Shown: one piece after another, positions 8,430-17,292 of the stretch | Layout: every line of letters begins with the position of its first letter | Numbering within the stretch: position 1 is the stretch's first letter | Source of the DNA: Gemmatimonadota bacterium | Lineage (GTDB): Bacteria > Gemmatimonadota > Gemmatimonadetes > Gemmatimonadales > Gemmatimonadaceae | Assembly (NCBI GenBank): GCA_016714015.1 | Contig: JADJNZ010000006.1 | Span: 372,001-436,000, forward strand | Direction of reading: 5' to 3' | Length of the DNA: 64,000 nucleotides | The notes under the pieces: generated by a model | What the model saw: the letters and a program-made list of their open reading frames with translations, nothing else | What the model was told of the DNA's origin: nothing | Database searches by the model: none | Translations under genes and position numbers: made by a program

Positions 8430-9344
8430 TCAGTCGCAGCGGGAGTACTCCTTGCCGTTCGCGGTGACGATCGGCGCACCATTGCTGTTGGGCGCGACGG
8501 AGAGCGGCGTGCCCTCCCACTGCGACCCGTCCTGCGAGAGCAGGAGCTGGCCGTTCCGCACGCGCCAGTACGCGCGCTGCGTGTCACCGGAGTTGCCGTA
8601 GTACGACCCGTACTGGTTGGACGTGTTCGTCTCGCGGTTCCCGGTCACCGCGAGCGTGCCGTCGGCGGCGAATGCGACCTTCTCCGTGGTGGTCGCGCCC
8701 ATCGCGGAGGAGTAGCGCATGTAGCACCAGCGGCTCGAGAGGAGGAGCTGCGCGAGCTGGCGATCCGCCGGCGACTCGGCGATCGCATTGCCGGGACCGC
8801 CTGACGCGCCGCCGGGCATGGCACCCGGCATCGCACCCGGCATCGCACCCGGCATCGCACCCGGCATCGCACCGGCGGCCGCGCCCGGCGCAGGCGCGGG
8901 CGCCGCCCCGCGAGTGCCCTTCGGGTTCGCCGCGACCGGCGGCGCCGCCTCCGCGCCCGCAGCGCGCTGGAACATCACCTCGGAGGCCGACGCCATGTTC
9001 GGGGTGCCGGCGGCGGTCATCTCGGCGAGCACCACGTGCAGCGCGGCCCCTTGGAACTCCCCGGCGATGAGCACCGACCCCTGCTGGCTCGCCGCCGTGC
9101 CCACGAACGATCCGCTCCCGTCGGCTTGGGCCTGCACGCGCAGCGTGGTGCCACTCCCCGTGAGCGTACCGGTGATCGACGCCCCCGTCTGGGCGAGCGT
9201 GAGCGAGAGCGTGTTGCCGTTGGGCAGCGCGGCGCGCCAACCGCCCGCGAACGACTGCGCCGGGAGCCACGCGGGTGCCAACAGCGCCAGCGCCGCGCAC
9301 AGGAGGAGCCAGCGGGAGGTGCGGCGATGGGCGGTCGGGTGCAT
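8430..9344 (-). CDS. Secreted hypothetical protein with GAMP tetrapeptide repeat linker
   Basis: A 304-residue exported protein with no function I can assign. After a signal peptide ending LPAQ there is a ~100-residue beta-rich domain (FAGGWRAALPNGNTLSLTL, then GASITGTLTGSG) that looks like a lipocalin-like small barrel. Next comes a Pro/Ala-rich linker holding five GAMP repeats, then a C-terminal domain (LLSSRWCYMRYSS, and ending GKEYSRCD) with two cysteines. The ATG at 9344 has AGGAG six bases upstream. The two-domain-plus-linker layout suggests the domains act independently, perhaps in ligand binding at the cell surface. Confidence 0.75.
   Translation of the reverse strand: MHPTAHRRTSRWLLLCAALALLAPAWLPAQSFAGGWRAALPNGNTLSLTLAQTGASITGTLTGSGTTLRVQAQADGSGSFVGTAASQQGSVLIAGEFQGAALHVVLAEMTAAGTPNMASASEVMFQRAAGAEAAPPVAANPKGTRGAAPAPAPGAAAGAMPGAMPGAMPGAMPGAMPGGASGGPGNAIAESPADRQLAQLLLSSRWCYMRYSSAMGATTTEKVAFAADGTLAVTGNRETNTSNQYGSYYGNSGDTQRAYWRVRNGQLLLSQDGSQWEGTPLSVAPNSNGAPIVTANGKEYSRCD
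8821..8868 (+). repeat. 12-bp tandem repeat (four perfect copies) encoding GAMP
   Basis: The unit GCACCCGGCATC occurs four times in a row without change, flanked by partial copies. On the minus strand it encodes the Gly-Ala-Met-Pro linker of the secreted protein at 8430-9344. Copies are identical at the DNA level, which suggests recent slippage and likely length variation between strains. Confidence 0.95.
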
Positions 9345-9498
9345 CGAGGCTCCTGGTGGGCGGTCCGGTATTCTACGACCCGGGAGCGCCGTCGTCGAAC
9401 GACCCAGGTCACAATCCCCTGATGTTCCGGCGCACCGCAGGTTGACCCGGCCGACGCGAGCGGCCCAAGTTCTCCGCACCGCCCACCCGGAGTTCCCG

Positions 9499-9999
9499 AT
9501 GTCGTTCCGCCCGCGCGCGGCAGGTGCCGCGCTCCTGCTCCTCACGCTGTCGTTCCCCCTCGCCGCACAGACGCCGGTCGCCGCGACCGCATCGCCGGTC
9601 AAGCGCCCGCTCTCCATGGAGGACCTCCTCTCGTGGAGGGGGATCCGGAACGCGACCTTCTCGAACGACGGGCAGTGGATGGCCTACGTGCTCGCCCCGA
9701 ACGAAGGGGACGCCGAGTTCGTCGTGCGCGCGACGCGCGCGGGCGCGACGGAGACGCGCCTCGCCATCGGGGAGCCGCCTGCCGGCCCCGGCGGCGTCGC
9801 CATCTCGGGGAACAACCGCTGGGTGGCGTACACGGTCCACCCCAAGGGCGAGGACGCGCGGAAGGCGCGCCGCGACCGTCGGACGTTGCCGACCAAGGTC
9901 GGCGTGATCGAACTGGCCACGGGCACGCGCCGTGAGTTCGACCGGGTGCGGAGCTTCCGCTTCGCGGGGATCGCTCGAACATCATCGCGCTCCAGTTGA
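9499..9999 (+). CDS. S9-family peptidase, N-terminal fragment (interrupted by frameshift)
   Basis: This is the start of a prolyl-oligopeptidase-like S9 peptidase whose body continues in another frame (9996-12446). The ATG at 9499 has GGAG seven bases upstream, and the product begins with a signal peptide ending SFPLAAQ. The next ~130 residues are the first beta-propeller strands (MEDLLSWRGIRNATFSNDGQ, GNNRWVAYTVHP). The frame breaks at the G run 9966-9969. With one extra G there, the reading would run FRFAG-DRSNIIALQLMPPD straight into the downstream part. So this is one gene split by a one-base deletion, in the genome or in the assembly. Confidence 0.85.
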   Translation: MSFRPRAAGAALLLLTLSFPLAAQTPVAATASPVKRPLSMEDLLSWRGIRNATFSNDGQWMAYVLAPNEGDAEFVVRATRAGATETRLAIGEPPAGPGGVAISGNNRWVAYTVHPKGEDARKARRDRRTLPTKVGVIELATGTRREFDRVRSFRFAGIARTSSRSS

Positions 10000-12446
10000 T
10001 GCCGCCGGACGCATCGTCCGGAGGCGGCGCGACGGCGGGCGGCGCGGCGGCGAGCGCGCCCGCCGCGCCCAACGGCTCGGTCCTCATGCTCGTCGATCTC
10101 GCCGGCGGCACGCCGGTGACGATGGTCGGCGTGGGCGAGTACGCCTTCGACGCGGCAGGGCAGTTCCTCGCCTTCACGCTCGACCAGCGCGACCAGCTGG
10201 GCAACGGCGTGCAGCTGCGCGAGCTCGCCACGGGCGTGGTCCGCGCGCTCGACGCGGAGAAGGCGCAGTATCGTCGTCTCACCTGGGCCGACACCGGCGA
10301 TGCGCTCGCGGTGCTCCGTTCGGTCGCCGACTCCGCGTCCCGCGACACGCTCACCACGGTGCTCGGCTGGGCGCACCTCGCCTCGCGCACCCCGACCTCG
10401 GTGATGATCAACGAGCGGAGCGACGGCGTGAGCGGCGGCCTCATCGTGAGCGCCGACCGCGCGCCGCAGTGGAGCGAGTCGCAGGGGACGCTCTACTTCG
10501 GGCTGCGCGCGCCGCGGCCGGCCCCTCCGGCCTCGACGGCGCCGCCGGTCGGTGGCGGTGCGAACGCCCCCGCGCCGGGCGCGGGCGCGGGAGGACAGGT
10601 CGCCCCCGCGCGACAGGACGAGGAGACGCCGTCGCTCATCCTCTGGCATTGGAAGGATCCGCGCCTGCAGAGCCAGCAGCAGGTGCAGGAGAACGCGGAC
10701 AAGGGCTTCAGCTACCTCTCGGCTTGGCATCTGGCGTCTCCCAAGGTCGTGAAGCTCACTGACGACGCGGTCCGGACGGCGACCGTGGCGCGCAACGACC
10801 GCTGGGCGCTCGGCGCCGACTTCACCCCGTATGAGCGGCAGGCGGCGGTGGACGGGCACCAGTATCGCGACCTCTATGCGATCGACGCGCTCACCGGCGC
10901 GCGGACGCTCATCGCGAAGCGGCTGGAGAACCCCGGCGGTCCCTTCCCGTCCCTGATCGCACCGGACGGCCTGCGCGCCGCCTGGTATGACGCCGGACAC
11001 TGGAACGTGTACGAGATGGGCACGAGGACCTCGAGGCGCGTCACCGACGGCGTGGCCGCGACCTTCTGGGACGACGAGGACGACCACAACGTCGACAAGC
11101 CGCCCGTCGCACCGCCGTTCGGGTGGTCGCGCGACTCGCGCTTCCTGTTCCTGCGCGACAACTGGGACCTCTGGCGCGTGGGCGTGGCGGGCGGGCCGGC
11201 GCTGAACGTGACCGGCAACGGGAAGCGCGAGGGCACGCGCTACCAGGCGCGCGTCGCTGCCGACCCGAAGGAGCGCGGCATCGACCTCGCGCGACCGCTC
11301 TTCGTGGAGACCTACGGCGAGCGCACCAAGAAGGAAGGGCTCGTGCAGGTGGACGCGCAGCGCGGCGGCGTGCGCGTGCTGGCGTGGGAGGACGCGAAGA
11401 TCGATTTCCGTCGCGCGCGCGACGCCGAGGTGTGGGCGTACACGCGCCAGACCTTCGTGCGGTTCCCCGACTGGTACGTCGCCGACGCGAACCTCGCGAA
11501 CGAACGGCGGCTCACCGACGGCAATCCGCAACAGGCCGACGTGGCGTGGAGCGCCGGCGCCCGATTGATCGACTACACCTGCGACGAGACCGGCGCGAAG
11601 ATGCAGGGCGCGCTCTTCCTCCCCGCGGGCTACGAGGAGGGCAAGCGCTACCCGACGCTCACGTACATCTATGAGCGCCTCTCGCAGGGCCTCCACGCCT
11701 ACGCGCAGCCCAACGCGACGCGGTACGCGAATCCCAGCGTCTACACGTCGCGCGGCTACGCGTACTTCATGCCCGACATCTCGTATCAGCTCGACGACCC
11801 GGGGCGCTCGGCGGTCTGGTGCGTCGTGCCGGCGGTGAAGGCGGCGATCGCGGCGGGCATCGTGGACTCGGCCAACGTCGCGCTGCAGGGGCACAGCTGG
11901 GGCGGCTACCAGACGAGCTTCATCACGACGCAGACGAACATCTTCAAGACCGCGATCGCCGGCGCGCCGCTGACGGACATGGTCTCGATGTTCAGCTCGG
12001 TGTACTGGAACTCGGGCTCGGCCAACCAGCCGATCTTCATCTCGAGCCAGGGGCGCTTCCGGTCGAGCTATGCGCGCAACCCCGACGCCTACCTGCGCAA
12101 CTCGCCCAATCGCTTCGCCGACCAGGTGAGCATCCCCTTCATGATCCTCCACAACGACCGCGACGGCGCGGTGGACTTCAACCAGGGGATCACGCACTTC
12201 AACACGCTGCGCGAACTCGGGAAGGAGGTCGTGCTCCTCGAGTACGTGGGCGAGAATCACGGCCTCGCGCGCCCGATCAACCAGAAGGACTACGCGATGC
12301 GCATGCAGGAGTGGTTCGACCACTTCCTCCAGGGGAAGCCGGCCCCGGAATGGATGCAGGAGGGCGTGCCGCGGCTCCGCATGGAGGAGCACCTGAGGGC
12401 GCGGAAGGCGCTGCTCGACCCCAAGGCGGCGAAGATCGCGATGTGA
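9996..12446 (+). CDS. S9-family peptidase, propeller and catalytic part (continuation after frameshift)
   Basis: This 816-codon frame holds the rest of the S9 peptidase that begins at 9499. The propeller comes first, then the alpha/beta-hydrolase domain. The catalytic serine lies in GHSWGG (about residue 634 here), aspartate in LHNDRDGAVDF and histidine in GENHGLARP. PAPEWMQEGVPRL closes the family domain. These secreted enzymes cleave small peptides, usually after proline or a related residue. The ATG at 9996 lies inside the propeller and has no ribosome site of its own, so it is not a true start. The frame is open back to the break at 9966-9969. If the deletion is real, the gene is a pseudogene. 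Confidence 0.88.
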   Translation: MMPPDASSGGGATAGGAAASAPAAPNGSVLMLVDLAGGTPVTMVGVGEYAFDAAGQFLAFTLDQRDQLGNGVQLRELATGVVRALDAEKAQYRRLTWADTGDALAVLRSVADSASRDTLTTVLGWAHLASRTPTSVMINERSDGVSGGLIVSADRAPQWSESQGTLYFGLRAPRPAPPASTAPPVGGGANAPAPGAGAGGQVAPARQDEETPSLILWHWKDPRLQSQQQVQENADKGFSYLSAWHLASPKVVKLTDDAVRTATVARNDRWALGADFTPYERQAAVDGHQYRDLYAIDALTGARTLIAKRLENPGGPFPSLIAPDGLRAAWYDAGHWNVYEMGTRTSRRVTDGVAATFWDDEDDHNVDKPPVAPPFGWSRDSRFLFLRDNWDLWRVGVAGGPALNVTGNGKREGTRYQARVAADPKERGIDLARPLFVETYGERTKKEGLVQVDAQRGGVRVLAWEDAKIDFRRARDAEVWAYTRQTFVRFPDWYVADANLANERRLTDGNPQQADVAWSAGARLIDYTCDETGAKMQGALFLPAGYEEGKRYPTLTYIYERLSQGLHAYAQPNATRYANPSVYTSRGYAYFMPDISYQLDDPGRSAVWCVVPAVKAAIAAGIVDSANVALQGHSWGGYQTSFITTQTNIFKTAIAGAPLTDMVSMFSSVYWNSGSANQPIFISSQGRFRSSYARNPDAYLRNSPNRFADQVSIPFMILHNDRDGAVDFNQGITHFNTLRELGKEVVLLEYVGENHGLARPINQKDYAMRMQEWFDHFLQGKPAPEWMQEGVPRLRMEEHLRARKALLDPKAAKIAM

Positions 12447-12477
12447 AGCGGGCCGAGGAAGGATGAAGGTCGAAGGG

Positions 12478-12499
12478 GGCGAGGCCGTACGGCCTCGCC
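12478..12499. terminator. Bidirectional hairpin terminator between convergent genes
   Basis: A perfect 22-bp palindrome (GGCGAGGCCG / CGGCCTCGCC around TA) lies between the S9 peptidase stop (12446) and the PAP2 stop (12511). It is flanked by GAAGG-rich sequence on the left and CCTTC-rich sequence on the right, which could extend the stem. There is no proper T tract. Confidence 0.65.
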
Positions 12500-12510
12500 T
12501 CCTTCTTCCT

Positions 12511-13152
12511 TCACCCTTCCGCCGCTTCGCGGACCACCCACCGCCGCGTCAGCGCGAACGCGACGATCCATCCCAACCCCGCCGCCATCACGGTGTCGGA
12601 GAGGAAGTGCGCACGCGCCATCACGCGCGTGGCGGCGCACCCCGCGGCGAGCGTGTACCCGACCCAGCGCGCGCGCGGATAGAGCCGCGCGAGCATCGCC
12701 GCGCCGGCGAACGCCACCAGCGTATGCGAGCTCGGGAGCGCGAGCCCCGACGTGCTCCAGGTCCGCTCGCCGAACGCGCGGAACCCGTACTCGCCGCCGT
12801 GCACCTCGGGTCGCTCGCGTCGGAAGAGCAGCTTCCCGACCTCGGCGACGAGCCCGCCGAGCGCGGCGGACCAGAAGAGCAGCTGCGCCCGACGCTTCGC
12901 GAGCGGACGGCGGGCGGCGTCCGCGCCCTCCTGCAGCGCGATCGCGATCGCCAGCGCGAGCCAGGTGCCGAGGAAGCCCATGATGCGGAGCATCCGACCC
13001 CAGTCGCGTTCGTACACCTTGGGATCGTGCCACTGCGCGTAGGCCCACGGGTCGAGCAGGCAGGCCCCGAGGAAGAGCACGGTGGTCCACCCCAGCGCTC
13101 GCCAGGCGGGGGTCCAGGCACCGCCCCAATCGGGCGTCGGGCGGTCGTTCAT
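12511..13152 (-). CDS. PAP2-superfamily membrane phosphatase
   Basis: A 213-residue integral membrane phosphatase of the type 2 phosphatidic acid phosphatase family. The three active-site blocks are present: KLLFRRERP (KxxxxxxRP type), LPSSHT (PSGH-like), and TRVMARAHFLSDT (SRxxxxxHxxxD-like, with the nucleophile-activating His and Asp). About five hydrophobic helices are spread through the protein. Likely substrates are lipid phosphates such as phosphatidate or undecaprenyl pyrophosphate. The serine for glycine change in PSSH and threonine for serine in TR are tolerated in many members. Its start overlaps the NUDIX stop by four bases. Confidence 0.9.
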   Translation of the reverse strand: MNDRPTPDWGGAWTPAWRALGWTTVLFLGACLLDPWAYAQWHDPKVYERDWGRMLRIMGFLGTWLALAIAIALQEGADAARRPLAKRRAQLLFWSAALGGLVAEVGKLLFRRERPEVHGGEYGFRAFGERTWSTSGLALPSSHTLVAFAGAAMLARLYPRARWVGYTLAAGCAATRVMARAHFLSDTVMAAGLGWIVAFALTRRWVVREAAEG

Positions 13153-13745
13153 CGCCAGATCCCCTCGAAGGTCGCGAGGATGCGCTCGGTCATCCCCCAG
13201 ATGGTGAAGTCCTCGTGCCGGTACGCCTGCACCCGCATCGTGAGGTCGCGCACCTGCACCGTCGTCTCGCCCTTCGCACCCGGCGCGAAGAGCGTGGAGA
13301 GCCGCACCCAGCGCGCCTCGGCGACCTCGTCGCTCAGCACGAGGTCGTTCGTGCGTTCGATGGCGCAGACGAAGGGCCGGACGATGATCGGCGGGAGCAC
13401 CGGCGTGCGGGGCCGCAGGTCATCGAGCTGCCCGAGCACGCGACCGCCGCGCTGCAGGTCGAGTCCCACCTCCTCGATCGTCTCGCGGAGCGCCGTGTAC
13501 TCGAGCGACGGATCGCTCACGTCGAACCGCCCGCCGGGGAGGCCGATCTGCCCGCTCCAGGGATCGCCCACGCGCGTCGCCCGGCGGATGAGCAGCAGGT
13601 CGGCGTCATCATCGCCGTACGGGCGCAGGACCAACGCGACCGCGGCCTCCTTGAACGGTTCGTCCCGCTCGGCGAGCTGCGGCGCGCGCCCAGCGAGCAC
13701 GCGCTCGAGGCGCGCGACGAGGGGATGCGCCGCGAGTGCGTCCAC
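13149..13745 (-). CDS. NUDIX hydrolase, CoA-pyrophosphatase-like
   Basis: A 198-residue NUDIX hydrolase. The box is visible as GGRFDVSDPSLEYTALRE followed by TIEEVGLDL, with the REx2EE catalytic core. The preceding IGLPGG and the D-x3-D-x5-TALRE spacing match the CoA diphosphatase (NudL/PCD1) group, which trims oxidised or surplus CoA. The start is a GTG directly after the rhodanese stop (TGA then GTG), and the 3' end overlaps the PAP2 gene by four bases. So the three genes 14108 to 12511 form one tight operon. Substrate is inferred only from the motif. Confidence 0.9.
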   Translation of the reverse strand: MDALAAHPLVARLERVLAGRAPQLAERDEPFKEAAVALVLRPYGDDDADLLLIRRATRVGDPWSGQIGLPGGRFDVSDPSLEYTALRETIEEVGLDLQRGGRVLGQLDDLRPRTPVLPPIIVRPFVCAIERTNDLVLSDEVAEARWVRLSTLFAPGAKGETTVQVRDLTMRVQAYRHEDFTIWGMTERILATFEGIWR

Positions 13746-14108
13746 TCAGCCCTCGACCGGCCCGCCCGACATCGACCAGGCACTGAAACCGCCGGCCATC
13801 GACGCGACGTTCGTGTAGCCCATCTGCTGCAGCGTGTCGGCCATGAGCGCGGACCGGTTGCCGCTCGCGCAGTAGATCACGAGATACGCGTCGCGCGGCA
13901 CGACGGCCTCGATCTTCGTCTCCATGACGCCGCGCGGCATGACGATCGCGTCGGGCAGCCGCCCGAGGTTGGTCTCCTGCGGCTCACGGCAGTCGAGGAG
14001 CATCGGCGCGCCGGGCGCGGCGAGCTGGTCGTTGACCTGCTGGACGGTGACCTCGCGGATCCGGGTCTTGGCTTCGGCGATGAGCTCGGCGCCGGACTTG
14101 ATGGGCAT
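13746..14108 (-). CDS. Single-domain rhodanese-like sulfurtransferase
   Basis: A 120-residue single rhodanese domain. The active-site loop is YCASGNRSALMAD, with the sulphur-carrying cysteine first in the loop. MLLDCREPQETNLGRLPDA is the typical CH2A region. No signal peptide is seen, so it is cytoplasmic. It heads the rhodanese/NUDIX/PAP2 operon. Such proteins carry persulphide sulphur for Fe-S, thiolation or cyanide detoxification; the pathway cannot be told. No strong ribosome site precedes the ATG at 14108. Confidence 0.9.
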   Translation of the reverse strand: MPIKSGAELIAEAKTRIREVTVQQVNDQLAAPGAPMLLDCREPQETNLGRLPDAIVMPRGVMETKIEAVVPRDAYLVIYCASGNRSALMADTLQQMGYTNVASMAGGFSAWSMSGGPVEG

Positions 14109-14145
14109 GGGGAGTCGGAGTGAGGGTCGTGGAGGTGCGGACGGA

Positions 14146-15954
14146 TCAGCGCGCGCGCGCCATCGCCTTGAGGACGCCGGACAACGCACGCACGCGCTTC
14201 GCGTCGGCCGCCGTCGCGGCATCCTTGTCGAGCGCCTTCCCGAGCGCGTCGAGGAGCCGCGCCCGCTCCGCGCCGTTCGCCCGCTCGGCCGCGTCGAGCT
14301 CCGTCGCGAGCGAGGCGAGCCGCGCCGCCGGGAGCCCGTTCCAGCGGTACAGCTGGTCGTAGTAGGCCCGCGCCACCGTGAACGTCGCCGGCCAGGTGAT
14401 GCGCCGCTGGTCCTGCGGGTTGTTCGTCTCGATGATCACGCTCTTCGCGGCGTCGATCTCGTTCTGCGTGAGCTCGCCGCTCGGCGTCAGCTCGAGCACA
14501 TCGAGCCCGCGCGCGATCTCGGAGCCGTAGATGCGGCCGTTGTGCCAGTACGAGGACCACTGCCCCGAGAGCACGAGCCGCTCGGCGCTCACCGGGCCGC
14601 GGTCGAAGTACGCGATCTCGCGCACGTTGGACGGGTCGGTGAAGTCGGTCACGCTGATGCCGCCCTGGTACCAGGCCTGCACGAAGAGGTCGCGCCCCGG
14701 CACGGGGATGAGGTTCCCGTTGTGCGCCACGCAGTTCTCCTGCGGGGTCTGCGCGGCGGGGAGCTTGAAGAACCCCTTCGGCGTGAGCGTCCGGCCGCTG
14801 CGCGCGAAGTACGCGTTGGCGCCCCAGAGCAGGTTGTCGGTCGCGCGGCACCGCGCGCCGACGCCGCCACCCCATTCGTCGGTGAAGAGCAGCGTGCTCG
14901 CGTCGTTGTTGAACGTCGCCGAGTGCCAGTAGGCGAAGTTGGGGTCGCTCACCTCGCCGATGCGCCGCGGATTGGCCGGGTCCTTGATATCCAGCAGGAT
15001 GCCGTTGCCCGAGCAGGCTCCTGCGGCGAGATCGTACTCGGCGAAGATGGTGATGTCGTGGCACTGGTCGGTGCGCCCGGCGCTCTGCGAGCCCGGGACG
15101 AGTTCCCCGCCCTTCCAGAGTCCGGCGACGTTGCCCGCCGCGTCGGCGAAGACGCGCGGCGAGCTCACGACCTTCGCGTCCTGCGGCCGCGCGAGTGGCA
15201 CCCGGATCACGTCGATGCGGAAATACGACGAGGTCGCGCTGGTGTTGTTCTCGTCGCTCGAGCAGCCGGCGAGCTCGTTCCCCGAGCGCGCCGGCGAGGT
15301 GCCGCCGACGTAGACGTAGAGGTTCGCCTTGTCACGCGGGCTCGAGAGGAGCGAGTGGGTGTGCGACCCGCGGCAGGTCTGCACCTGCGCCACGACCTTG
15401 GGCGCGTCGAGGTTCGTGATGTCGAAGATGCGCACGCCGCGGAAGCGTTCGGCGCTCACCGTGTCGCCCACGCCTTGCGTGCCGCAGTCCACGCGTCCGC
15501 GCGTCTCCTCGACCGACATGAAGAGCAGGTTGCCGTGCACCGAGACGTCACCTTGCCCACCCGGGCAGGCGATGGTCGTGCGGAGCGTCGGCGTGGGGCC
15601 GCTCACGTCCCACACCTGGATGCCGTAGTAGCCGCCCTGGAAGACGAGGTTCCCCTTGAAGGCGAGATCGGCATTGATGAAGCCGAAGTCGCCGAGGTCG
15701 GCGGGATTGGTGAAGGCGGCGGGGCGCTGGACCGTGGAGACGAGCCGCATGTTGCGGACGGCGGTCCCCGCGTCGGCGAAGCCGGCACGCAGCCCGGCGC
15801 GCGGATCGGTGGTGCTCGCCCGCGGACCGGCCGGCTGGGTGGCCGTGGCCGCCACGCCCTGGGCTGCGAGTGGGACGAAGGCGAGCGGGGCGGCGACGAG
15901 CGCGGCGGCCGCGAGGACCAGGCCGAACGGACGGGAGGCGGGAGCGAGGCGCAT
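14146..15954 (-). CDS. Secreted LVIVD-repeat beta-propeller protein
   Basis: A 602-residue exported protein. A signal peptide (ending PLAAQG) is followed by repeated segments typical of LVIVD propellers: YGIQVWDVSGPTPTLR, RGVRIFDITNLDAPKVV, NGILLDIKDPANPRRIGEV and GGISVTDFTDPSNVREI. Several cysteines (at least eight) suggest disulphides in the mature protein. The last ~90 residues are helical and charged (LASLATELDAAERANGAERA). Gene-sized LVIVD proteins are common in Gemmatimonadota and Actinobacteria and are often surface proteins of unknown role. The ATG at 15954 is divergent from the SDF transporter, with 81 bases between starts. Confidence 0.85.
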   Translation of the reverse strand: MRLAPASRPFGLVLAAAALVAAPLAFVPLAAQGVAATATQPAGPRASTTDPRAGLRAGFADAGTAVRNMRLVSTVQRPAAFTNPADLGDFGFINADLAFKGNLVFQGGYYGIQVWDVSGPTPTLRTTIACPGGQGDVSVHGNLLFMSVEETRGRVDCGTQGVGDTVSAERFRGVRIFDITNLDAPKVVAQVQTCRGSHTHSLLSSPRDKANLYVYVGGTSPARSGNELAGCSSDENNTSATSSYFRIDVIRVPLARPQDAKVVSSPRVFADAAGNVAGLWKGGELVPGSQSAGRTDQCHDITIFAEYDLAAGACSGNGILLDIKDPANPRRIGEVSDPNFAYWHSATFNNDASTLLFTDEWGGGVGARCRATDNLLWGANAYFARSGRTLTPKGFFKLPAAQTPQENCVAHNGNLIPVPGRDLFVQAWYQGGISVTDFTDPSNVREIAYFDRGPVSAERLVLSGQWSSYWHNGRIYGSEIARGLDVLELTPSGELTQNEIDAAKSVIIETNNPQDQRRITWPATFTVARAYYDQLYRWNGLPAARLASLATELDAAERANGAERARLLDALGKALDKDAATAADAKRVRALSGVLKAMARAR

Positions 15955-16035
15955 CGGGACGATGGTCGTGGTGGGTCGGTGGCGGCGGACATGCATATGT
16001 ATCCGGAAAGGCGCCCGTGCGCCATCTTTTCGACC

Positions 16036-17292
16036 ATGTCGCTCACCCTCCAGGTGCTGCTCGCGCTGGCCGCCGGTTTCGCCGTCGGCCTCGTGCTGCC
16101 GAGCGCGGGTCCGGGGACCACCGAGACCGCGCTCGCCGTCATCGGCCCCGTGGGGACGATCTTCGTCAACGCGATCCGCATGACGGTCATCCCGCTCGTC
16201 GTCTCGAGCCTCATCGTGGGCGTGACTTCGGCGCCCGACCCGCGCGCGGTGGGCCGGATCGGCGTGCGCGCGCTCGTACTGTTCGTCGTGATCGTCGGGC
16301 TCGCCTCGGCGTTCGGCGTGGTGCTCGGGGCGCCGCTCCTCGCCCTGCTCCCACTCGACCCCGCCTCGATCGACGCGCTCCGCGCCGGCGCGGTCGGTGC
16401 CGGTGCGACGGCGACCGAGAGCGCGAAGAGCATCCCGACGGTGGGCGAGTGGCTCATCGCGCTCGTGCCGGCGAATCCCATCAAGGCCGCCGCCGACGGC
16501 GCGATGCTCCCGCTCATCGTGACCTCGGTGGTCTTCGCCGCGGCGCTGATGCAGGTCGCCGCCGAGCGGCGGGCCGCGGTCGTCCGCATCGTGGAGGGCG
16601 TGATGGACGCCTCCCTCGCCCTGGTGCGCGCGATCCTCGCCTTCGCGCCGCTGGGCGTCTTCGCCCTCGCCGTACCGCTCGCCGCGAAGATGGGCACGGG
16701 TGCGCTCGGCGCGATCCTCGGCTACGTGGTGATCGTCTCGGGGATCTGCGTGCTCTTCTGGGTGGTGGTGCTCTATCCGGCGGCGGTCTTCGTCGGCCGC
16801 ACGGACCTGCGCCTCTTCGCGCAGGCGACGCTGCCGGCGCAGACGATCGCCTTCAGTTCGCGATCGTCGCTCGCCGCGCTCCCGGCGCTGCTCGAGAGCG
16901 TGAAGGACACCCTCAAGCTGCCACCCGCGATCGGCAGTTTCCTCATCCCGCTCGCGGCGACGATGTTCCGCGCCGGCGCCGGGATCGGCCAGACCGTCGG
17001 CGTGCTCTTCATCGCGCGGCTCTACGGCGTGGACCTCGGCGTCGCCCAGCTGGCGACGATCGCGGTGACGTCGCTCGTGACATCGTTCTCGGTCCCCGGC
17101 GTGCCAGGCGGGTCGATCATCGTGATGGTGCCGGTGCTCATGGCGGCGGGGATCCCGGTGGAAGGCGTGGGCATCCTGCTCGGCGCCGACACCATCCCCG
17201 ACATGTTCCGCACGACCACCAACGTGACCGGGCACATGACAGCCGCCGTCATCCTCGCGCGGGGCGAGGCGAACCCAGGAGGAACATCGTGA
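16036..17292 (+). CDS. Dicarboxylate/amino acid:cation symporter (SDF/DAACS family)
   Basis: A 418-residue membrane protein of the sodium:dicarboxylate (SDF, GltP/DctA) family. Eight or more hydrophobic segments are visible, with FVNAIRMTVIPLVVSSLIVG (the family signature near the first hairpin), IAFSSRSSLAALPALL (the serine-rich re-entrant loop, hairpin 1) and SVPGVPGG (hairpin 2 tip). The last helix carries DTIPDMFRTTTNVTG, which resembles the D-x-R-T-x-x-N-V substrate and cation site of glutamate transporters. It imports acidic amino acids or C4-dicarboxylates with Na+ or H+. Its stop overlaps the next gene's start. Confidence 0.93.
   Translation: MSLTLQVLLALAAGFAVGLVLPSAGPGTTETALAVIGPVGTIFVNAIRMTVIPLVVSSLIVGVTSAPDPRAVGRIGVRALVLFVVIVGLASAFGVVLGAPLLALLPLDPASIDALRAGAVGAGATATESAKSIPTVGEWLIALVPANPIKAAADGAMLPLIVTSVVFAAALMQVAAERRAAVVRIVEGVMDASLALVRAILAFAPLGVFALAVPLAAKMGTGALGAILGYVVIVSGICVLFWVVVLYPAAVFVGRTDLRLFAQATLPAQTIAFSSRSSLAALPALLESVKDTLKLPPAIGSFLIPLAATMFRAGAGIGQTVGVLFIARLYGVDLGVAQLATIAVTSLVTSFSVPGVPGGSIIVMVPVLMAAGIPVEGVGILLGADTIPDMFRTTTNVTGHMTAAVILARGEANPGGTS

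Noticed and set aside
8821..8868. CRISPR-like array
   Set aside because: It is a short tandem repeat in a coding region with no spacers and no cas genes.
9996..9998. ATG at 9996 as the true start of a separate S9 gene
   Set aside because: It lies inside the propeller, has no ribosome site, and the upstream frame supplies the signal peptide and first strands.
9684..12392. Very long open frame on the minus strand opposite the S9 peptidase
   Set aside because: It is an antisense shadow of a high-GC gene: it lacks recognisable domains and is rich in Arg/His runs, while the plus strand has clear S9 motifs.
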